Shown here in pieces: positions 9,385-17,645 of a stretch of 64,000 nucleotides of DNA. Position numbers and translations under genes: made by a program. The first letter of the stretch is position 1; every line of letters starts with the position of its first letter. This DNA comes from Marivirga arenosa (GTDB lineage Bacteria > Bacteroidota > Bacteroidia > Cytophagales > Cyclobacteriaceae). The notes below the pieces were generated by a model that had not been told where the DNA came from, did no database searches, and saw only the letters and a list, made by a program, of their open reading frames with translations. The stretch is taken from the NCBI RefSeq assembly GCF_030503875.2, contig NZ_CP129968.2, forward strand, positions 3,899,001 through 3,963,000. Reading direction: 5' to 3'.

Positions 9385-10149
9385 ATGAAATTAAATTATA
9401 AAGAATTAGGAGATAGCGGACAACCCCTTATAATTTTACACGGTTTATTTGGCTCTTCAGATAATTGGATGACCATCGGGAGAAAGTTATCTGAAAAGTT
9501 TAAAGTTTATTTGGTTGACCAAAGAAATCATGGTGATTCTCCACATAATGAAGTTCATAATTATGAAGTGATGGCTTCCGATTTGGCTGAATTTATAAAA
9601 GATCATCAAATTGAAAATCCACATATTATAGGCCATTCAATGGGAGGTAAAACGGCTATGCATTTTGCTGTTGAGCATCCCGACCTTTTCGATAAATTGA
9701 TTATCGTGGATATTGCCCCTAAAGCCTACCCTGTTCATCATGATACTATTTTAGAGGGATTATGCAGTCTGAAATTAGATGAATTGAAATCGAGAGGCGA
9801 TGCAGATAAGCAGCTTGCAGAATTTGTACCTGAAAAAGGCGTGAGACAGTTCTTATTAAAAAATTTAACTCGTAATCAGGACAAAGAGTTCGAGTGGAAA
9901 ATAAACTTACCTATTCTAGAAAAAAATATTGAGGTAGTAGGAAAAGGTTTAGAAAAAAGATTGGCTACTGAAAAGGATGTGTTATTTATTGGAGGAAAAA
10001 ATTCGCATTATATAAAATCAGAAGACTATATTGCTATCAATAACTTCTTCCCTAATGCAAAAATTGAGATGGTTGAAGGTGCTGGGCATTGGATACATGC
10101 AGAAAAACCGGAGGAATTTTTAGCCTTGATAGAAGATTTCCTAAAATAA
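9385..10149 (+). CDS. Alpha/beta hydrolase (YbfF-like esterase)
   Basis: A 254-residue cytosolic alpha/beta hydrolase. HGLFGSSDNW near residue 20 forms the oxyanion region, GHSMGGKT near residue 85 carries the nucleophile Ser, and GAGHWIH near residue 232 carries the catalytic His. The compact size and the NHGDSPH segment resemble the E. coli YbfF acyl-CoA/short-chain esterase group. The next gene, encoding an exported YciI-like protein, starts 26 bp after its stop on the same strand, so the two may be cotranscribed. The true substrate cannot be assigned. Confidence 0.88.
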   Translation: MKLNYKELGDSGQPLIILHGLFGSSDNWMTIGRKLSEKFKVYLVDQRNHGDSPHNEVHNYEVMASDLAEFIKDHQIENPHIIGHSMGGKTAMHFAVEHPDLFDKLIIVDIAPKAYPVHHDTILEGLCSLKLDELKSRGDADKQLAEFVPEKGVRQFLLKNLTRNQDKEFEWKINLPILEKNIEVVGKGLEKRLATEKDVLFIGGKNSHYIKSEDYIAINNFFPNAKIEMVEGAGHWIHAEKPEEFLALIEDFLK

Positions 10150-10175
10150 TATGTAATACCTTAATATTTTCAAAA

Positions 10176-10628
10176 ATGAAAAAGCTACTGACCGCCTTCT
10201 TATTGAGCACCATACCTGGTCTTTTATTGGCACAAAATTCAGATTACAATGCTGAATTAGCCGATTCTTTAGGAGCAGACGACTATGGTATGAAATCTTA
10301 TACCTTAGTAATGTTAAAAACTGGCGGTGTCAATATTGAAGATAAGGCAAAGGTAGACAGTCTTTTCAGGGGTCATTTGGATAATATCGGAAAGTTAGCC
10401 GCTGAAGGTAAAATCGTTGTAGCGGGTCCTTTGGAAAAGAATGAAAACAATTACAGAGGAATATTTATTTTTGATGTATCCGATAAAGAAGAAGTAGCAA
10501 AATTACTACTTACAGATCCAGCCATAAAGGAAGATCTATTAGCATATGATTTATATAATTGGTATGGCTCAGCAGCTTTGCCTGTTTATTTAGAAACTCA
10601 TTCCAAAATAGAAAAAATAAGACCTTAA
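10176..10628 (+). CDS. Exported YciI-domain protein
   Basis: A 150-residue protein with a clear signal peptide (MKKLLTAFLLSTIPGLLLAQ, cleavage likely before NSDYN). The rest is a YCII-related domain: YTLVMLKTGG, then GHLDNIGKLAAEGKIVVAGP, then a beta strand RGIFIFDV. YciI domains have a ferredoxin-like fold; a few act as dehydrochlorinases, most are uncharacterised. An exported form is common in Bacteroidota. I chose the ATG at 10176 rather than the in-frame ATG at 10089 because only the later start exposes the signal peptide and avoids overlap with the hydrolase gene. Confidence 0.85.
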   Translation: MKKLLTAFLLSTIPGLLLAQNSDYNAELADSLGADDYGMKSYTLVMLKTGGVNIEDKAKVDSLFRGHLDNIGKLAAEGKIVVAGPLEKNENNYRGIFIFDVSDKEEVAKLLLTDPAIKEDLLAYDLYNWYGSAALPVYLETHSKIEKIRP

Positions 10629-10650
10629 CATATCCTAATTATTCTTTTGA

Positions 10651-11250
10651 ATGCAATTACAATATGCCCTTGAACTTTTAGGTACATTAACATTTGCTAT
10701 TTCTGGAGCACTGGCTGTAAAAGATAAATCAGAAGACTGGTTTGGTGCTGGCTTTACTGGATTTGTAACCGCTATTGGTGGGGGCACCTTAAGGGATATA
10801 ATGCTAGGTAGTTATCCATTATCTTGGGTGGGTGATATGAATATAATTTACACCATCTTGGGAGGTGTTTTACTCACTAGTTTCTTCAATAAGTATCTAC
10901 AAAAATTAAGAAGAACCTTAAGCTTATTCGATTCTATGGGAATTGCATTGTTTACGGTTTCTGGAGTTGAAAAAGCTCTTTCAATGGGTGTAAGATGGGA
11001 AATTGCTGCTATTATGGGAATGTTTTCAGCAGTATTTGGAGGTGTAATTCGAGATACATTAGTAAACGAAACGCCAGTTATTTTCAGGAAAGAAATATAT
11101 GCAAGTGCATGCCTATTAGGAGGCATGCTTTACTTGTTATTAAGCTATTTTGATTTTGACAGAAATCTCAATTTTATTTTATCAGCTTCATTTATAGTAT
11201 CAGTAAGACTTTTGGCTGTTAAATATCATATCAATTTTCCAAAGATTTAA
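10651..11250 (+). CDS. Trimeric intracellular cation (TRIC/YicG, UPF0126) family membrane protein
   Basis: A 199-residue inner-membrane protein with six to seven hydrophobic segments. It has the two-fold repeat of the UPF0126 family: GGGTLRDIMLG near residue 43 and FGGVIRDTLVNETP near residue 129, each following a hydrophobic helix. Prokaryotic members form trimeric cation-permeable channels; the physiological ion is unclear. It ends directly against the convergent TerB-like gene (stops at 11248-11250 and 11251-11253), with no room for a separate terminator. Confidence 0.9.
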   Translation: MQLQYALELLGTLTFAISGALAVKDKSEDWFGAGFTGFVTAIGGGTLRDIMLGSYPLSWVGDMNIIYTILGGVLLTSFFNKYLQKLRRTLSLFDSMGIALFTVSGVEKALSMGVRWEIAAIMGMFSAVFGGVIRDTLVNETPVIFRKEIYASACLLGGMLYLLLSYFDFDRNLNFILSASFIVSVRLLAVKYHINFPKI

Positions 11251-11706
11251 TTATAAAACAATATCTTCAAGTCTCAACTGCTTGGTAAGGTACTCGATCA
11301 CCTCATTTTCTTCCTCAGAAACTCCATCAGAGGCACTGGCAAATAAGTACATAGTCTCTACCACAAATTCTCTGGAAGTCTCATTTTCACTGAAATAATC
11401 TTTCAATGCTGCTAAGAATTTATCTTGCCATTTGTCTAAATTTTTAATGAGATGACGAAATTCTGAACGGTATATCAGCATCAAATTCTCTTCTTTTTCC
11501 TCACCGAGATCATCAGAAGCAAATTCATCCCCTAATATTTTAGCTAATCTTTTAACAGTCACCCATTCTTCCTGATCGATAATTCCATCAGACATTGCTA
11601 CCCTAAATGCCGGAAACAAATTCACTATGTATACAAATTGCTCCCTATTTAATTTTAAAAATCTTTCTTTTGTATACTCTTTGAAAAGTTTATCAATCTT
11701 TGACAT
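11251..11706 (-). CDS. TerB-like alpha-helical protein of unknown function
   Basis: A 151-residue, acidic, all-helical cytosolic protein without signal or membrane segment. The pattern FRVAMSDGIIDQEEWVTVKRLA followed later by FASASDGVSEEENEVIEYL gives two D-G-x-x-x-x-E loops, the hallmark of the TerB/DjlA-type fold in which acidic loops can bind metal. It is 12 nt downstream of the MltF-type gene on the same strand and probably in its transcript. The fold assignment is a motif judgement only. Confidence 0.6.
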   Translation of the reverse strand: MSKIDKLFKEYTKERFLKLNREQFVYIVNLFPAFRVAMSDGIIDQEEWVTVKRLAKILGDEFASDDLGEEKEENLMLIYRSEFRHLIKNLDKWQDKFLAALKDYFSENETSREFVVETMYLFASASDGVSEEENEVIEYLTKQLRLEDIVL

Positions 11707-11718
11707 GCTGTGTGTTAA

Positions 11719-13212
11719 TTAAATTAATGTATTATCATCTGGTTTAGTTAAATCATTTTCAGAGTTCATCAATAGTTCATATTGTTGATAACGCTCTAAA
11801 ATTTCTTTTACATAATTGACAGGCTCTTGCCCTCTACAATATCCATATTTTACAACTGGATCATTATAATATTTCTTTTGAGATTTTAACAGCAGATATT
11901 TTTCTACATTATCTTCCCAAACTGAAGGATCACCTCCATATTTTTTAGTTAGCTTAATGGCATCCTCCATATGACCAATACCTACATTATAAGCGGCTAA
12001 CACGAATTTCTGTCTTTCTACGCTGTCTGCAACATACTTTTTAAAGTTTCTTTGTAACCATTGTATGAATTTACCACCTGCTGCTAAACTTTGTTCTGGA
12101 TCATACAAATTAGTAGCACCAAATTCATGAGCAGTAGGCTCCATCATCTGCATTAAGCCAATAGCGCCTGCCCATGATTTTACGTTTGGGTCAAACTTAC
12201 TTTCCTGATAAACTTGAGCCGCCAATAATTTCCAATCCCAGCCAATACTATCGGCTGTTGCCTTAATTATATCATCAAACGGAGATAGTTTGCCGCCTTG
12301 TACAGAAGAATATTCAGAATACGATCTGCTAGCAGATCGTTTCAAGTTTTTGAAGTACTTATTATATATAACATAATAATCTGTTTCTTTTTGTCTTTGT
12401 TCTAACCAATAATTTATTCTATTCTCCAAAGAATCAGCATTTGGCCTTAAAGCCCAAGCGATTTTTTGAGAAAAACTAATAGGCGTTTTAACATCTATAT
12501 CAGGATAGTAAGTGGCATTTAACATTGCTACATCTTCATCTGCAACTGTGTATTCTATTTCACCTTCTGCCACCATTCTAATCAAACTTTCTACCTCTAA
12601 ACTGCTGCTATCCTCTATTATTACAATATCACCCCCTATTTCATCAGAAAGATTAGCTAACCTCATAGAAAAAGAAGAACTTTTTCTGACATGTACCTCT
12701 TTGCCTGATAATTGAATTGGATCACGAATTAATTCATTTTCAATTTCATGGAGCTTCATTTGTCTCCAATTTTCGGGCTTTCTTTGAACTAAAACTTGCC
12801 TAACAAAATAAAGTGGATCTGTAAAATCAACGAATTGTTTTCTTTCTTTTGTTACCGTAAGGTTGAAAGCTGCTATATCTGCCTCACCTCTATTCACCTT
12901 CTCTAAAGCTGAAGAAATGCTATTATCTTTAATGATTTTAAGTTCTACATCAAGATCATGGGCTAACCAATTTAACATTTCATACTCATAGCCCATGGGT
13001 TGCCCTTTGTATATGAAATAGCTTGTAGCGCTATTATCTACTACAGCAGTAAGGTATCCTCTTTCTTGAATTTTCTCGAAGTCAAAATCAATTGGTTCTA
13101 TTGCATAGGATAAATCCTGACTTTGGGTGTCTGTTTTAGTTGAACAAGCCCCTAAAAGGACAAAAATTAAGATTGATAACCAATAAAAATATTTGTTGAA
13201 AAAGTTCATCAT
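11719..13212 (-). CDS. mltF: MltF-like membrane-bound lytic transglycosylase
   Basis: A 497-residue lipoprotein combining a periplasmic solute-binding domain (SBP family 3, about residues 50-290) with a lysozyme-like transglycosylase domain (about 315-450). The lipobox is LLGACS with Cys23. The catalytic Glu is in YQESKFDPN, followed by SWAGAIGLMQMMEPTA and the AAYNVGIGHM motif typical of family 1E SLT enzymes. It cuts the glycan strand of peptidoglycan, with activity possibly tuned by ligands of the binding domain. Two adjacent ATGs open the gene and the first is used here. The TerB-like gene follows closely. Confidence 0.9.
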   Translation of the reverse strand: MMNFFNKYFYWLSILIFVLLGACSTKTDTQSQDLSYAIEPIDFDFEKIQERGYLTAVVDNSATSYFIYKGQPMGYEYEMLNWLAHDLDVELKIIKDNSISSALEKVNRGEADIAAFNLTVTKERKQFVDFTDPLYFVRQVLVQRKPENWRQMKLHEIENELIRDPIQLSGKEVHVRKSSSFSMRLANLSDEIGGDIVIIEDSSSLEVESLIRMVAEGEIEYTVADEDVAMLNATYYPDIDVKTPISFSQKIAWALRPNADSLENRINYWLEQRQKETDYYVIYNKYFKNLKRSASRSYSEYSSVQGGKLSPFDDIIKATADSIGWDWKLLAAQVYQESKFDPNVKSWAGAIGLMQMMEPTAHEFGATNLYDPEQSLAAGGKFIQWLQRNFKKYVADSVERQKFVLAAYNVGIGHMEDAIKLTKKYGGDPSVWEDNVEKYLLLKSQKKYYNDPVVKYGYCRGQEPVNYVKEILERYQQYELLMNSENDLTKPDDNTLI

Positions 13213-13367
13213 ATCTTTATTTTAGATTTTTAAATATAGCCATTAAAATGATGGGCAAGGAAAATGCTTTTAGTTTTTCGATTGAATGCCCGTTTTAACG
13301 GATAATACTATGACTATATAAAATACTAAAAAATTAATAAAGAGTTTAAAACTATTTGATTATCAAC

Positions 13368-13402
13368 AAAAAAGCCATTCAGCATATTGCTGAATGGCTT
13401 TT
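13368..13402 (-). terminator. Rho-independent terminator after the DUF4199 gene
   Basis: A perfect stem GCCATTCAGCA / TGCTGAATGGC (13374-13384 and 13388-13398) with a 3-nt loop is flanked by A and T runs. On the minus strand it ends in a T run, 20 bp past the stop of the DUF4199 gene. Confidence 0.9.
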
Positions 13403-13421
13403 CAAATAGTTTAAATAACTA

Positions 13422-13967
13422 TTAAAATTCTTCTTCTTGATTTTTCTTTTTATTAATACCTCCTACAATTAATGCTCCGATTGCATAAAGGACTAATTTC
13501 CATAAAAATCCTAAAGCCTGTGCTTGAAGTGTATAACCTTTTTTTATGCCTTCTGCCATACCATCCATCATCTCAGTGTTTCCTCCACCAAATGTCTCCA
13601 TGGCTTTCATAGTAGTTTCCATTTGAGTATCAATCAAAATTGGAATAATATCCGGATCGATAAAATTGAAAAGAATAAAATCAAATACAGTTCCGATAAA
13701 CCCACCTACTGCAAAAGCTACAAATGCATGTAAAAAAGCATCTTTAAATGATAAATAGCCGCCAACTTTGGATCTGAAATCTCTTCCAGAGAAAATGCCA
13801 AATCCTATAAATAAAGCTATCCATACGATGGATATATAGGAGCTAACAACTAAAGTAATATCAATAATATATATCAACAATGAAATAATTATTAATAAAA
13901 GGCCTAATATACCACCCCATTTTAATGAATGTTGGGTGTTGTTTACTTCAATTTCTTGGTTTTCCAT
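13422..13967 (-). CDS. DUF4199 domain-containing membrane protein
   Basis: A 181-residue inner-membrane protein with four hydrophobic helices: residues about 16-36, 40-56, 78-100 and 155-172. The GGYLSFKDAFLHAFVAFAVGG segment and the overall layout match DUF4199, a family almost confined to Bacteroidota and of unknown function. The soluble loop between helices three and four holds a Met- and Gly-rich piece (METFGGGNTEMMDGMAEG). It is the last gene of a minus-strand run from release factor 3 and has its own terminator. Confidence 0.85.
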   Translation of the reverse strand: MENQEIEVNNTQHSLKWGGILGLLLIIISLLIYIIDITLVVSSYISIVWIALFIGFGIFSGRDFRSKVGGYLSFKDAFLHAFVAFAVGGFIGTVFDFILFNFIDPDIIPILIDTQMETTMKAMETFGGGNTEMMDGMAEGIKKGYTLQAQALGFLWKLVLYAIGALIVGGINKKKNQEEEF

Positions 13968-13997
13968 ATTCTAAAAATTTAGGTTTTAGTTTATTAT

Positions 13998-14468
13998 TTA
14001 GTTCATTTCACATTTATCCTTTAAACGTGAATCAATGATATAAATAATTTTCCATTTTTCATTCATTTTGATAAACTGAAATGAATTTATTCCGCAATGG
14101 CTCAATTGATCTCCTAAATAAAATGTATAGTTCATCCAGGCGGTTGCAACCGCTCCATCAGAAATAATTTTAATATTATTGACTTGTTCATTCCATACCT
14201 TTCCACTCGTATTATTAGCAACTGCATTTAACCAGGCTTCAGGACCATTCAGTTTACTCACTTTATTACCCTCAGTTGAAACAGTTAAGCTTTGCATTTT
14301 TGCCTCTTCATGAAAGTGGGGAGCCATTTTACTAGTATCTGATTCCCGCATGCCATCAAAGACATTTTCAATGATTGCCATAATGGCAACAGAATCAGAT
14401 TCTGAACTTTGTGAAAAAGCTGGATAGAGAAAAAGTGTAAATACACTTAATAATAATAATCGCTTCAT
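13998..14468 (-). CDS. Exported NTF2-like (SnoaL/DUF4440 type) protein
   Basis: A 156-residue protein with a signal peptide (LLLLSVFTLFLYPAFSQ, cleavage before SSESD). The mature part is a cone-shaped NTF2 fold by pattern: the helix SVAIMAIIENVFDGMRESD, then APHFHEEAKM, then strands AVATAWMNYTFYLGD and KWKIIYIIDSR at the end. Such proteins bind small ligands or act as enzymes with little sequence constraint; nothing points to a particular substrate. It lies 30 bp upstream of the DUF4199 gene on the same strand. Confidence 0.75.
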   Translation of the reverse strand: MKRLLLLSVFTLFLYPAFSQSSESDSVAIMAIIENVFDGMRESDTSKMAPHFHEEAKMQSLTVSTEGNKVSKLNGPEAWLNAVANNTSGKVWNEQVNNIKIISDGAVATAWMNYTFYLGDQLSHCGINSFQFIKMNEKWKIIYIIDSRLKDKCEMN

Positions 14469-14543
14469 AATTGAAATTTAGTTCGAAGTTTGAAAAATTA
14501 TGGACACGAATACAAATGTATTTACACAAATGGTAATTGTAAA

Positions 14544-15242
14544 TTATTCAATTACATCTTCAAAGAAGGACCAAACGAATGCCTTTGGTATTGGACTCAC
14601 CACTTTAAAAGGTTCTTTTTTAACAGGATGTTCGAAACTTATAGCGCGGGCATGTAAAGCAATCGAGCCATCTTTAGTGGGTTTAGGAAATCCATATTTT
14701 ACATCTCCTATTATTGGACAACCAATTCTTGATAGTTGCACTCGTATTTGATGCGGCCTACCAGTTATGGGCTTCACTTCAATTAAATTCCTATCTCCAA
14801 GCGCTCTCACTAATCTGTAAGATAAAGTTGATTTTAAGCCTCCCTTCTTATCACTCATATAGGCATGAGTCATATTTTTATTTGAATCTTTTTTAAGCCA
14901 ATGCGTAATAGTATCTTCTGTTTTAGGAGGCCTCTTTTCAGTTATTGCCCAGTAAGTCTTGTCAACTTGTCTTTCCTGAAACATCTTTGAGAGTCTTTCC
15001 AAAGCTTTGGAAGTTCTAGCTAAAACTACGGTTCCACTTACAGGTCTGTCTATTCTATGAGGTGTACCACAGAAGACATTACCTGTTTTATTGTACTTCT
15101 CAGCAAGATATTTCTTTGCGTGTTCAGGTAAAGGTGTATCACCGGTTTGGTCACCTTGAACCAGCATGCCAGAAGGTTTATTTACCACCAATAGGTGATT
15201 ATCTTCATACATTACGATTTGTAGAAATTCTTGATAAGTCAT
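14544..15242 (-). CDS. RluA-family RNA pseudouridine synthase
   Basis: A 232-residue pseudouridine synthase. HRIDRPVSGTVVLA near residue 62 is motif II with the catalytic Asp, GRPHQIRVQLSRIG near 160 is motif III, and the DNHLLVVNKPSGMLV start holds motif I. It lacks the N-terminal S4 domain present in RluC and RluD, so it is a short form resembling TruC/RluA or the Bacteroidota subgroup of these. The rRNA or tRNA target cannot be read from sequence. It sits 21 bp downstream of the release factor 3 gene on the same strand. Confidence 0.9.
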   Translation of the reverse strand: MTYQEFLQIVMYEDNHLLVVNKPSGMLVQGDQTGDTPLPEHAKKYLAEKYNKTGNVFCGTPHRIDRPVSGTVVLARTSKALERLSKMFQERQVDKTYWAITEKRPPKTEDTITHWLKKDSNKNMTHAYMSDKKGGLKSTLSYRLVRALGDRNLIEVKPITGRPHQIRVQLSRIGCPIIGDVKYGFPKPTKDGSIALHARAISFEHPVKKEPFKVVSPIPKAFVWSFFEDVIE

Positions 15243-15263
15243 AATTAACCTTTTAAATATTGA

Positions 15264-16847
15264 TTAAAATTCAGATTGGAAGTGGAATTCAATTTCAGGG
15301 AAGTTATCCTGCACCATTTGTAACCAGGATTTTGTTTCTGCCATAAACACAAGCTTACCATCTTTATCTCGGGCAATATGTCTATGTTTTGATTTCACAA
15401 ACTCATCCAACTTCTTTTTATCAGAACTGCTAAACCAACAAGCCTTATATAAATTCATAGGAGCAAATTCACAAGAAGCCCCATATTCATTTTTCAACCT
15501 ATGTTGAATCACCTCAAACTGAAGATTCCCTACAACCCCCACAACTTTTCTAGCTCCCATTTCAAAAGTAAATAGCTGCGCTACTCCTTCATCCATTAAT
15601 TGCGTTAAGCCTTTATCAAGTTGTTTGGTTTTCATGGCATCTTTATTGATGACCTCCTTAAAAATTTCAGGAGAGAATGAAGGTATACCTTTATAAATAC
15701 CTTTTTCACCCTCTGATAAGGTATCACCAATTTTCAAATTACCTGTATCAAACAATCCGACAATATCACCAGGATAGGCCTCATCAACTGTTTCTTTATC
15801 CTGCGCCATGAAAGCTGTAGCATTTGAAAATCTAAACTTCTTATCATGACGAACATTTAGGTAGCTACTTCCTCTTTCGAATTTTCCAGAACATATTCTC
15901 ACGAATGCAATTCTATTTCTATGTTTAGGATCCATATTAGCATGAATCTTAAATACGAAACCTGAGAATTTATCTTCATTAGGTTTGATTACCCGCTCTT
16001 CTGTTTCTCTTTCTTTAGGTGCAGGGGAAATATTGATGAAAGTATCTAACATCTCTTTTACACCAAAGCTATTAATGGCAGAACCAAAGAATACGGGGGC
16101 TACTTTTCCAGTTAAATATTCTTCTTGATTCAACTCAGGATACACTCCTTCAATTAATTCCACATCTTCTCTTAATTGATCCGCTAGCGTATCCCCAACA
16201 TTTTTATTCAATCTTTCATCAGAAAGATCTTTTATCTCAATCCCATCAGTATTTAGTTGCTGTTTACTTGGTTGAAACAACAATAAATTTTTACTAAATA
16301 CATTATATACACCTTTGAATGTTTTACCCATACCAATTGGCCAGGTTAAAGGACGTACTTGGATATCGAGTTTCTCTTCAATTTCATCGAGTAAATCGTA
16401 AGGATCACGACCTTCTCTATCTAATTTATTAATAAAGCAGATAACAGGCGTATTTCTCATCCTACAAACCTCCATTAACTTCTCAGTCTGTTGCTCTACA
16501 CCTTTCACACAATCAATTACCATCACTACGCTATCCACAGCAGTTAAGGTACGATACGTATCTTCTGCGAAATCTTGGTGACCAGGAGTATCAAGTAGGT
16601 TGATTTTAATGTCTTTGTACTCAAATCCCATAACTGAGGTTGCGACCGAGATACCTCTTTGTTTCTCAATCTCCATCCAGTCGGACTTGGTTGCAGTATC
16701 AATTTTATTAGATTTTACCGCACCCGCTTTATTTATAGCACCACCAAAAAGCAAAAGCTTCTCCGTTAGGGTTGTTTTACCTGCATCAGGGTGAGCAATA
16801 ATCCCAAATGTTCTTCTCTTGCTAATCTCTTGTTCTAACTTATTCAT
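15264..16847 (-). CDS. prfC: Peptide chain release factor 3
   Basis: A 527-residue translational GTPase that recycles class I release factors after termination. G1 is [13 protein letters not shown] near residue 18, the switch region has [15 protein letters not shown]3 is DTPGHQDF, and G4 is NKLDREG. These are followed by the RF3-specific C-terminal half ([21 protein letters not shown]). The length matches RF3 (about 527-530) and not EF-G. The start [15 protein letters not shown] is the normal one. It is the first gene of a minus-strand run down to DUF4199, with a consensus-like -7 box 22 bp upstream. Confidence 0.96.
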   Translation of the reverse strand: MNKLEQEISKRRTFGIIAHPDAGKTTLTEKLLLFGGAINKAGAVKSNKIDTATKSDWMEIEKQRGISVATSVMGFEYKDIKINLLDTPGHQDFAEDTYRTLTAVDSVVMVIDCVKGVEQQTEKLMEVCRMRNTPVICFINKLDREGRDPYDLLDEIEEKLDIQVRPLTWPIGMGKTFKGVYNVFSKNLLLFQPSKQQLNTDGIEIKDLSDERLNKNVGDTLADQLREDVELIEGVYPELNQEEYLTGKVAPVFFGSAINSFGVKEMLDTFINISPAPKERETEERVIKPNEDKFSGFVFKIHANMDPKHRNRIAFVRICSGKFERGSSYLNVRHDKKFRFSNATAFMAQDKETVDEAYPGDIVGLFDTGNLKIGDTLSEGEKGIYKGIPSFSPEIFKEVINKDAMKTKQLDKGLTQLMDEGVAQLFTFEMGARKVVGVVGNLQFEVIQHRLKNEYGASCEFAPMNLYKACWFSSSDKKKLDEFVKSKHRHIARDKDGKLVFMAETKSWLQMVQDNFPEIEFHFQSEF

Positions 16848-17158
16848 ATAGATTCCTCAATCAAGCTGCAAAATTACGAATAAGTATTGGAATTGCAGAA
16901 CAAAGGCCTTAATGAAAATTAAAAGCAGTATAAGCTAATAAAAACACACTGCTTTGAGCTGAGCAATGTAAATTATCATCTAGTTTACTTCAATATGTCT
17001 CTCATTACTACAAATAACACAAAAGCCTGTTAAAAGAATAAAGGACGATTTTAAGTATAAAATACGTAATTTTACTTAATTTATTAATTTACATTCTTAC
17101 TATATTTACATTATTATAAATATAATATAACATATTAAATAACTTAAATCATAATAAT
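16848..17158. other. AT-rich divergent intergenic region (no gene seen)
   Basis: This 311-bp gap separates the divergent prfC gene from the hypothetical gene at 17159. I see no ORF or structured RNA in it. It is very AT-rich near 17080-17150, which suits promoters for both directions. A -7-like box for prfC lies at 16869-16876. Confidence 0.6.
16869..16876 (-). promoter_or_regulatory. Candidate -7 box of the prfC promoter
   Basis: The minus strand reads TAATTTTG, an exact match to the Bacteroidota -7 consensus TAnnTTTG, 22 bp before the prfC start. A TTTG occurs upstream but at a spacing about 4-5 bp longer than usual, so only half of the promoter is convincing. Confidence 0.4.
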
Positions 17159-17575
17159 ATGGTAGAATCTAAAGAGTTTGACAGTATAAAATTAAGTTAT
17201 GATGAGGATGACAAATATATCAATTTCGAATATTTGAAATCATCAAAATCAGATGATTTTAGAGCTGCTTGGAATGCCGCACTCAAAATACAAGAAGATA
17301 AAAACTGTAAGAAATGGCTACTAAACCAAAAAAAACAAAGTATACATCCTGAAGATCAAAAATGGGTAGAAACGGATTGGATTCAAAGATCAATGAAAGC
17401 GACCCCATTCTCTGAGGACGATCCTCGCTATGTAGCAATAATCCAAGCCGAAAATTTCTTTGTAGAATTTTCAACAAAGAAGTTTATCAAAGAAAATAGC
17501 TTCCCTGGCTTTATTATCAATATTTTTCGCAATGCAGAGGATGGCGTAAAATGGCTGAAGGAAGTAGGCGCATAG
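17159..17575 (+). CDS. Uncharacterised small cytosolic protein, possibly SpoIIAA/STAS-like
   Basis: A 138-residue protein with no signal peptide or membrane segment. I do not recognise a named family. The alternation of a beta strand (KYINFEYLKS), a helix (DFRAAWNAALKIQ), a strand with KKWLLNQKK, and a second helix after DQKWVETDW resembles the SpoIIAA/STAS-like proteins common in Cytophagales, in which a short sensor-like fold is used for protein contacts. It stands alone between divergent prfC and a convergent TonB receptor. The function is unknown, but the start and frame look sound. Confidence 0.65.
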   Translation: MVESKEFDSIKLSYDEDDKYINFEYLKSSKSDDFRAAWNAALKIQEDKNCKKWLLNQKKQSIHPEDQKWVETDWIQRSMKATPFSEDDPRYVAIIQAENFFVEFSTKKFIKENSFPGFIINIFRNAEDGVKWLKEVGA

Positions 17576-17605
17576 TTTATAATAAGGGGGGGGGCGGTAA
17601 ATCAC

Positions 17606-17640
17606 GGACATCAAAAAAGCTTTTAACTTCTTTGATGTCC
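17606..17640. terminator. Bidirectional terminator between convergent genes
   Basis: Arms GGACATCAAA and TTTGATGTCC (17606-17615, 17631-17640) pair perfectly around a 15-nt loop. It lies between the stops of the + gene ending at 17575 and the - receptor gene ending at 17646. T runs after the stem are short, so efficiency may be modest. Confidence 0.65.
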
Positions 17641-17645
17641 TTATA

